DNA of 10,472 nucleotides from Treponema sp. (GTDB taxonomy: Bacteria; Spirochaetota; Spirochaetia; Treponematales; Breznakiellaceae). A model generated the notes under the pieces. It made no database searches and was not told where the DNA came from. It saw nothing but the letters and a program-made list of their open reading frames with translations. The stretch spans positions 1-10,472 of the forward strand of contig JAISYA010000064.1 of NCBI GenBank assembly GCA_031270205.1. Direction: 5' to 3'. Made by a program: the position numbers and the translations under genes. Below, one piece after another: positions 5,883 through 10,472 of this stretch. Each line of letters opens with the position of its first letter. Within the stretch, counting starts at the first letter, position 1.

Positions 5883-7121
5883 ATGAAAGAGAAGATTTTT
5901 TCCTACATCGACAAATCGGCCCCCGTTGCGGTGGAACTTGAAACCGCCCTGACCAAACACCCGGCAATATCCCCGGACTCAGGCGGGGAAGGCGAGCTGG
6001 ACAAGTGTGTTTTTCTTGAAGGCTGGCTCAAAAAGCACGGTATCACCGAACTGGAGCGTTACGATGCCCCGGACGAGCGGGCCAAGGGCGGCATACGGCC
6101 CAACCTCATCGCCACGATCCCCGGCGGCGGGAACGGCGGCAGCCTCTGGATCATGAGCCACATCGATGTGGTGCCGCCCGGCGAGTTTTCCCTCTGGAGC
6201 GGCGATCCGTGGACGGTGGTACAGGCCGATGACGCCCCCCTGGGACCGCGGCTTATCGGCCGGGGGGTGGAAGACAACCAGCAGGGACTTACCTCTTCGG
6301 TGCTGGCAGCCCTGGCCTTTGTGGAACAGGGCCTGCGCCCCGGACGGACGGTAAAACTGCTCTTTGCCGCGGACGAGGAAAACGGCAGCTATTACGGCAT
6401 CGACTGGCTCATCAAAAACCACGGCGATCTGTTTCAGAAAAACGACATGGTCATTATCCCCGACAGCGGGGACAGCAAGGGCGAATCCATGGAAGTCGCG
6501 GAGAAAAATCTGATCTGGATCCGTTTTGTCACCAGGGGCCTGCAGGCCCACGGCTCAAGGCCGGATCAGGGAGCCAACGCCCACCTTGCCGGCGCCGACC
6601 TCGCGGTGCGGCTTCACTACGAACTTTCCGCCCAATTCGGCGACAAAGACCCCCTCTTTGAACCTGACTACTCCACTTTCCAGCCCACCAAAAAAGAGGC
6701 CAACGTCCCTAATATCAACACCATTCCCGGTGAGGACGTGTTCTACATGGACATACGGGCGCTCCCCCGTTATTCGCCCAAAACCGTGTTGGCTGAAATC
6801 GACCGGATAAAGGCGGAAGTGGAGGCAAAGCACAAAGTAAGCGTTGAATACACCCTTCCCCAGGTAATGGAGTCAAAACCCACTTCCCCGGACGCGCCGG
6901 TGGTCAGGTTTTTGAGCAAGGCCATACAGGAAGTGTACGGCGTAACCCCCCGGCCCATAGGCATAGGCGGCGGTACGGTGGGGGCCTACCTCCGCAACGC
7001 CGGAATTGACTCGGTGGTCTGGGCCAGGTTCGACAACACCGCCCATCAGCCCAACGAATACGCCCTGCTGAAAAATATTTTGGGTGACGCCAAGGTGTTT
7101 TCGCTGCTGATGCTGACGTAG
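5883..7121 (+). CDS. M20 family metallo-hydrolase (ArgE/DapE-like)
   Basis: A 412-residue zinc-dependent peptidase/deacylase of the M20 family. The full metal site is visible: H93-x-D95 in MSHIDVVPPG, bridging D131 in GRGVEDNQQG, catalytic E165 and metal ligand E166 in AADEEN, D194 in IIPDSG, and H388 in NTAHQPNEY. The lid (dimerisation) domain lies between, around residues 210-325, starting near RGLQAHGSRPDQGANAH. The pattern resembles the subgroup often annotated succinyl-diaminopimelate desuccinylase or 'diaminopimelate aminotransferase' (PRK13983-like); its true substrate (acyl-amino acid or dipeptide) cannot be read from sequence. The ATG at 5883 is preferred, with AAGGAG at 5868-5873 nine bases before it; an in-frame TTG at 5865 would precede that site. 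It is probably co-transcribed with galE and ends before a hairpin cluster. Confidence 0.88.
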   Translation: MKEKIFSYIDKSAPVAVELETALTKHPAISPDSGGEGELDKCVFLEGWLKKHGITELERYDAPDERAKGGIRPNLIATIPGGGNGGSLWIMSHIDVVPPGEFSLWSGDPWTVVQADDAPLGPRLIGRGVEDNQQGLTSSVLAALAFVEQGLRPGRTVKLLFAADEENGSYYGIDWLIKNHGDLFQKNDMVIIPDSGDSKGESMEVAEKNLIWIRFVTRGLQAHGSRPDQGANAHLAGADLAVRLHYELSAQFGDKDPLFEPDYSTFQPTKKEANVPNINTIPGEDVFYMDIRALPRYSPKTVLAEIDRIKAEVEAKHKVSVEYTLPQVMESKPTSPDAPVVRFLSKAIQEVYGVTPRPIGIGGGTVGAYLRNAGIDSVVWARFDNTAHQPNEYALLKNILGDAKVFSLLMLT

Positions 7122-7178
7122 CCTTTCCAAAGGGACCGGAGTTTCTTCCTCTTTCCCTGGCAGCCTGTCGCGCTTGCC

Positions 7179-7218
7179 GCTAAAGCAGTGCTGCTTTTAG
7201 CAGCTTGCGGTTTGCAAG
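7179..7218 (+). other. Two adjacent hairpins after the M20 gene
   Basis: GCTAAAGCA (7179-7187) pairs with TGCTTTTAGC (7192-7201) around a GTGC loop with one bulged base. Immediately after, CTTGC (7204-7208) pairs with GCAAG (7214-7218). Together with the terminator-like hairpin at 7222-7245 they make three consecutive stem-loops between the M20 gene and the potA leader. Confidence 0.5.
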
Positions 7219-7221
7219 GTA

Positions 7222-7245
7222 AAAAATCGTCTGAAGGCGATTTTT
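7222..7245 (+). terminator. Rho-independent terminator, probably for the galE-M20 unit
   Basis: AAAAATCGTC (7222-7231) and GGCGATTTTT (7236-7245) form a 10-pair stem, including one G-T pair, around a four-base TGAA loop. The A tract before and T tract after the GC core mean it could act in either direction. The GC core is short, so strength is uncertain. It lies 100 bases after the M20 stop. Confidence 0.6.
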
Positions 7246-7251
7246 GGGGAT

Positions 7252-7310
7252 TATAATGCGCGAAGCGCGGCAAATTGCTAGTTGACAATAAGGGCGAAAA
7301 TCCGCATTGT
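7252..7310 (+). promoter_or_regulatory. Promoter-like region for the potABC operon
   Basis: A perfect TATAAT lies at 7252-7257, just downstream of the terminator, but lacks a recognisable -35. A perfect TTGACA lies at 7282-7287, but the best box 17 bases on is only CATTGT (7305-7310). Either could be part of a real promoter giving a leader of about 90 to 150 bases; I cannot choose between them. Confidence 0.3.
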
Positions 7311-7340
7311 ACCTTTAGAACCAAACCCTGATAGGGAACG

Positions 7341-7375
7341 GCGGCATGGTATGCCGCGCCGGGACGCGGCATACC
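7341..7375 (+). promoter_or_regulatory. Alternative hairpins in the potA leader (attenuator-like)
   Basis: GCGGCAT (7341-7347) pairs with ATGCCGC (7351-7357) around GGT. Alternatively, GGTATGCCGCG (7348-7358) pairs perfectly over 11 bases with CGCGGCATACC (7365-7375) around a six-base loop. The two foldings use the same middle strand and exclude each other. The second ends 12 bases before the AAAGGAGG at 7385-7392. No T tract follows, so any switch would act on translation or on another process rather than as a simple terminator. Confidence 0.45.
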
Positions 7376-7402
7376 TCTTGCCTTAAAGGAGGCTGGAAGT
7401 AA
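7346..7402 (+). CDS. Possible 18-codon leader peptide upstream of potA
   Basis: An ATG at 7346 opens a short frame, MVCRAGTRHTSCLKGGWK, with TAA at 7400-7402, five bases before the potA TTG. GGGA at 7334-7337 lies eight bases upstream. The frame runs through both alternative hairpins and through the AAAGGAGG site, so a ribosome translating it would alter the local RNA structure and reach the potA start. It may be chance; no run of codons for one amino acid points to classical attenuation. Confidence 0.3.
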   Translation: MVCRAGTRHTSCLKGGWK

Positions 7403-7406
7403 CAGA

Positions 7407-8558
7407 TTGAAGGGAAGCGATGTGGTCATCGAAGGGGTTTCCAAATCCTTCGGTGATTTTAGGGCGCTCAACGATGTGAGCCTTGAGATTAAAAAAGGGG
7501 AGTTTTTCTCCCTCCTGGGACCTTCAGGATGCGGGAAAACAACCCTCCTGCGGATTATCGCGGGTTTTGAGCAGCCCGATTCCGGGACGGTTACTTTTGA
7601 CAGGAACGATGTGCTTCCCCTTCCCCCCAACCGGCGGCCGGCCAATACGGTTTTCCAGAACTATGCCCTGTTTCCCCACCTGACGGTGTTTGAAAACGTG
7701 GCCTTTTCCATGCGGATCAAAAAGGCCGCCAGGGGCGAAGTCGAATCCAAAGTGAACGAATATCTCCGCCTCGTGCAGCTTGAAGGCCACGCCCATAAAA
7801 GGCCAAACCAGCTTTCGGGCGGGCAAAAACAGCGGGTTGCCATTGCCAGGGCGCTGATCAATGAGCCGAGTGTGCTGCTGCTGGACGAGCCGCTTTCCGC
7901 GCTGGACGCCAAGCTCCGCCAGCGCATGCTTATTGAGTTGGATCAGATACACGATAAAATCGGCGTCACGTTCATTTATGTTACCCACGACCAGCAGGAG
8001 GCTCTTTCGGTCTCCGACCGCCTGGCGGTGATGAGTCAGGGCGACGTGCTGCAAATCGGCACGCCCCACGAGATTTACGAAAGTCCGGCCACGGATTTCG
8101 CGGCCCGTTTTATCGGCGAGACCAATCTCTTTGACGCCGAAGTGATCAGCGCCGAAAAAATAAATGCGCCTCTGTTGCCCGGTATTGAAGCGGCCAGCAC
8201 GGAGTATATGGCGGAGCTGGATATTCCGGAGCTGGGGCGGATCAAGGTGACGACCGTGGACAAGGTGCGCTCCGGCCAGACCGTGAGCTTTACCATCAGG
8301 CCGGAAAAGATCGTTATCACCAAAGACCGGCCCGCCACCAAGCGGGGTGACATCAACCTTTTTCAGGGCACAGTGGACGAGCCGATCTATTCGGGTTTCC
8401 AGACGAAATTCTACGTCAAGGTGATGGAGAAAACCCTTATCAGGGTGATAAAACAGCACCCCAATTATTCCGACGACGGGCCGGATATTGTCTGGAAGGA
8501 TTCGGTTTTTCTCTCCTGGAGTGCCAATGACGGTTATATCGTCGAGGTAAAAAAGTGA
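7407..8558 (+). CDS. potA: Spermidine/putrescine ABC transporter ATP-binding protein
   Basis: A 383-residue ATPase of the PotA family that powers polyamine import from the cytoplasmic face of the membrane. Visible: Walker A GPSGCGKTT (38-46), Q-loop Q84 in FQNYALFPHLTV, signature LSGGQKQRVAIARAL (136-150), Walker B VLLLDE (156-161), D-loop SALD, H-loop H194, and a C-terminal TOBE-type regulatory region from about 245. PotA versus related iron or Fbp ATPases is decided by the YALFPHLTVFENVAFSMR segment, the length, and the two following permeases. The start is uncertain: TTG 7407 has GGAAG seven bases upstream and the stronger AAAGGAGG 14 bases upstream, while GTG 7422 would drop five residues and has AAGGGA six bases upstream. 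The stop overlaps the potB start by four bases. Confidence 0.9.
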   Translation: MKGSDVVIEGVSKSFGDFRALNDVSLEIKKGEFFSLLGPSGCGKTTLLRIIAGFEQPDSGTVTFDRNDVLPLPPNRRPANTVFQNYALFPHLTVFENVAFSMRIKKAARGEVESKVNEYLRLVQLEGHAHKRPNQLSGGQKQRVAIARALINEPSVLLLDEPLSALDAKLRQRMLIELDQIHDKIGVTFIYVTHDQQEALSVSDRLAVMSQGDVLQIGTPHEIYESPATDFAARFIGETNLFDAEVISAEKINAPLLPGIEAASTEYMAELDIPELGRIKVTTVDKVRSGQTVSFTIRPEKIVITKDRPATKRGDINLFQGTVDEPIYSGFQTKFYVKVMEKTLIRVIKQHPNYSDDGPDIVWKDSVFLSWSANDGYIVEVKK

Positions 8559-9481
8559 GCCGCACCGGGCGGAAGCGCGAGCGGAATTTCGGTCCGCTGT
8601 ACTCGCTGCCAATGGCGCTCTGGTTTACCCTGTTTTTTCTCGCGCCGCTGGGTATCATCATCATCTACAGCTTTCTCAAAAAGGGACTCTACGGCGGTGT
8701 TGAGAACGAATTCTCCGTTGACGCCTACCGCTATCTTGGCGATCCGATTTTTCTGGGCATCACCCTCCGCACGGTGCTGACCTCAATGGCCGCCACGGTG
8801 ATTACCATTTTTATCGCCCTGCCCTGCGGTTACTTCATGGCGAAAAGCCGGAATCAAACTTTTTTACTGCTGCTCATCATCATTCCTTTTTGGACGAATT
8901 TTCTCATACGGGTTTTCGCCTGGATGAATATTCTGGGGAACAACGGCTTTCTCAACGAATTCTTAATCCGCGCGGGAATCATCGACGAATATATCCATTT
9001 CCTCTACAATCAGAAAGTCGTGGTGTTGGTGCTGGTCTATATGTACCTGCCCTACGCGATTCTTCCTCTTTTTTCCACGATAGACAAATTCGATTTTTCC
9101 CTGCTTGAGGCCGCCCGCGATCTGGGCGCTACCAAGCTGACTTCGATGATCAAGGTGCTGCTACCCAATATTCGCGGCGGCATTTTTACGGCGGTGCTTT
9201 TTACTTTTATTCCCATTTTCGGCGCTTACGCGGTGCCGCTTTTGGTGGGCGGCAAGGATTCCTACATGCTGGGAAATATCATCGCCGACCAGCTTTCAAA
9301 ATCGCGTAACTGGCCGCGGGCTTCGGCAATTTCCATGGTGCTCACCCTGGTCACTACGGCGGGAGTTTTGCTGATGATGAACATCCAGCGGCGCGACGTT
9401 TTCCGGACGGCTGATCTTAGGGGAGTCGAAGGCGCGGATGCCGCAAGGCCGTCCGCTCCGGACCGCGGAGGCAGCTTGTGA
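8555..9481 (+). CDS. potB: Spermidine/putrescine ABC transporter permease PotB
   Basis: A 308-residue inner-membrane permease of the binding-protein-dependent type, first of the two that form the translocation channel. About six hydrophobic segments are visible (roughly residues 20-42, 68-93, 103-123, 154-175, 208-232 and 256-276). The EAA loop that docks with the ATPase is EAARDLGATKLTSMIKVLLP (185-204). The GTG start at 8555 overlaps the potA stop as GTGA, and GAGG at 8544-8547 lies seven bases upstream, so translation is probably coupled. The last 30 or so residues after the final membrane segment are charged and low in complexity, a little longer than in typical PotB. The sequence IPIFGAYAVPLLVGG agrees with PotB/PotH-type permeases. 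Confidence 0.9.
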   Translation: MSRTGRKRERNFGPLYSLPMALWFTLFFLAPLGIIIIYSFLKKGLYGGVENEFSVDAYRYLGDPIFLGITLRTVLTSMAATVITIFIALPCGYFMAKSRNQTFLLLLIIIPFWTNFLIRVFAWMNILGNNGFLNEFLIRAGIIDEYIHFLYNQKVVVLVLVYMYLPYAILPLFSTIDKFDFSLLEAARDLGATKLTSMIKVLLPNIRGGIFTAVLFTFIPIFGAYAVPLLVGGKDSYMLGNIIADQLSKSRNWPRASAISMVLTLVTTAGVLLMMNIQRRDVFRTADLRGVEGADAARPSAPDRGGSL

Positions 9482-10359
9482 GCTGGAACTTCAAAGCGGT
9501 AGTCCGCAGTGTAATCACTTCAATCAGGCCCGGCAGGGTTATTCAGGGCGAGGCCGCCCGTCACGCGCGGCTGGCCTACCGCAGGCGCTTTTCCCTGTCA
9601 CAGACCGTTTTTATCGTTACGATTGTTTTTCTCTTTCTGCCCCTGCTGGTTTTGATACTCTATTCCTTTAACGATTCTACCGGTATGCACTGGAACGGTT
9701 TTTCCCTGCGCTGGTACGGGCGGCTCCTTTCATCCAGGGAACTCTGGCGGGCTTTCGGAAACAGCTTTGTCATTGCCGTGACTTCGGCGGCCACCGCCAC
9801 GGTGATAGGGACCATCGGCGCAATCGGCATCAACTGGTACCGCTTCAAACTCCGCGGTTATGTGCAAACTATTTCCTTTCTGCCCATGATTCTGCCGGAG
9901 ATCATCATCGGCGTATCCCTTTCGATTTTTTTTGCCGGGCTGGGCATTCCCCTGGGCTTGCTTACCATCTACATCGCCCACACCACCTTCAACCTGCCCT
10001 TTGTATTTCTCATGGTGATGGCCCGGCTTGATGAGTTTGATTTTTCCATAATTGAAGCCGCCCACGACCTGGGGGCGAGTGAAAAGCAGACCCTGTTCAA
10101 AGTCACCCTGCCAATCTGCATGCCCGGCATCATGTCCGGCCTTTTAACCGCCATCACCCTTTCACTGGAGGATTTTGTCATCACTTTTTTCGTGGCCGGC
10201 CCGGGTTCCTCGACCCTGCCGATTTTTATCTACTCGGCCATCACCCGCCGGGGCGGCGTTACCCCGGTGATTAGCGCTCTTTCCGTGGTGATGATTCTGG
10301 GGACTGTGGCGCTTACCACTCTCTTGAGGAATTTCCTCAAATACATTGCGGCGAAATGA
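9478..10359 (+). CDS. potC: Spermidine/putrescine ABC transporter permease PotC
   Basis: A 293-residue inner-membrane permease, partner of PotB. The membrane part begins near residue 42 and shows about six segments; the EAA loop is EAAHDLGASEKQTLFKVTLP (193-212), followed by the PotC-like TLSLEDFVITFFVAGPGSSTLPIFIYS. The GTG at 9478 overlaps the potB stop as GTGA and has a perfect GGAGG at 9467-9471 six bases upstream, which supports this start although it gives an N-terminal cytoplasmic extension of some 40 residues before the first membrane segment, longer than the roughly 264-residue E. coli protein. The next expected gene is potD (periplasmic or lipoprotein binding component), but no start is seen in the remaining 113 bases. 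Confidence 0.9.
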   Translation: MSWNFKAVVRSVITSIRPGRVIQGEAARHARLAYRRRFSLSQTVFIVTIVFLFLPLLVLILYSFNDSTGMHWNGFSLRWYGRLLSSRELWRAFGNSFVIAVTSAATATVIGTIGAIGINWYRFKLRGYVQTISFLPMILPEIIIGVSLSIFFAGLGIPLGLLTIYIAHTTFNLPFVFLMVMARLDEFDFSIIEAAHDLGASEKQTLFKVTLPICMPGIMSGLLTAITLSLEDFVITFFVAGPGSSTLPIFIYSAITRRGGVTPVISALSVVMILGTVALTTLLRNFLKYIAAK

Positions 10360-10363
10360 GCCT

Positions 10364-10383
10364 CCGCGGGGCAAGCCCCGCGG
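10364..10383 (+). terminator. GC-rich hairpin after potC
   Basis: CCGCGGGG (10364-10371) and CCCCGCGG (10376-10383) form a perfect eight-pair stem around CAAG, starting four bases after the potC stop. The following TATCTTAAAC is only weakly T-rich, so it may be a terminator, a message-stabilising 3' structure before a further pot gene, or a copy of a dispersed palindromic repeat. Confidence 0.5.
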
Positions 10384-10472
10384 TATCTTAAACGTTGCGT
10401 TAGTTTGATCGGAGGCTCGTTCGATAGGAAGTTTTTTATACCGTCTGGTTTAATACCAAATCATTGTAAGCG
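10384..10472 (+). other. Non-coding end of the window
   Basis: No gene start is visible. A GGAGG-like site at 10411-10415 is not followed by a usable ATG, GTG or TTG. The stretch is more AT-rich than the genes and includes a T6 run near 10433, so it may carry a promoter for the next gene. Confidence 0.4.

Noticed and set aside
7524..8612. Long open frame of 362 codons on the - strand opposite potA
   Set aside because: It overlaps the whole of potA and the start of potB, carries no motifs, and has no place in the operon logic.

Overview
The window looks like a GC-rich bacterial chromosome segment, most plausibly from a spirochaete of the Treponema group. This is an inference, resting on a nuclease of the Rpn / 'T. 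denticola putative transposase' family with a Glu-Gly-Arg-Gln tail, a BMP-type nucleoside-binding lipoprotein, and a general spirochaetal gene mix. No rRNA, tRNA or CRISPR array is visible. All genes I can support lie on the + strand.

Layout. (1) Bases 1-501 are the 3' end of a uroporphyrinogen-decarboxylase-superfamily protein (MtaA/URO-D-like) that starts outside the window. (2) A candidate sigma-70 promoter (614-642) precedes an Rpn-family PD-(D/E)XK nuclease gene (680-1546). Just after its stop, 36 bases of its own coding sequence reappear out of frame (1553-1588). They open a stretch of about 200 bases of gene-like but broken sequence, followed by a 38-codon ORF with a good ribosome binding site (1745-1861). 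(3) A BMP-family lipoprotein (1875-2915) and a double-domain ABC ATPase (2923-4509) form a nucleoside-type uptake pair, but the two permease genes normally found with them are not here. (4) Bases 4512-4827 form a compact unit bounded by 23-base inverted repeats (21 of 23 paired) and containing five 21-base tandem repeats. It resembles a miniature inverted-repeat element and ends 44 bases before galE. (5) galE (4872-5837) has a -10 box placed so that transcription would begin at or next to the ATG, and has no Shine-Dalgarno site. A DapE/ArgE-like M20 peptidase gene (5883-7121) follows.

(6) An intergenic region of 285 bases (7122-7406) is rich in structure: three hairpins ending in a probable terminator, promoter-like boxes, then two mutually exclusive hairpins overlapping an 18-codon leader ORF. 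This region leads into (7) a tightly coupled polyamine-type ABC transporter operon, potA-potB-potC (7407-10359), in which both junctions are 4-base GTGA overlaps. A GC-rich hairpin follows potC, and the substrate-binding gene potD is not reached before the window ends.

Functionally this is mostly ordinary housekeeping and transport: nucleoside uptake, sugar nucleotide epimerisation, peptide or amino-acid deacylation, and spermidine/putrescine uptake. The unusual material sits in the gaps: the inverted-repeat element upstream of galE, the duplicated scrap after the rpn gene, and the potential attenuator-like leader in front of potA.
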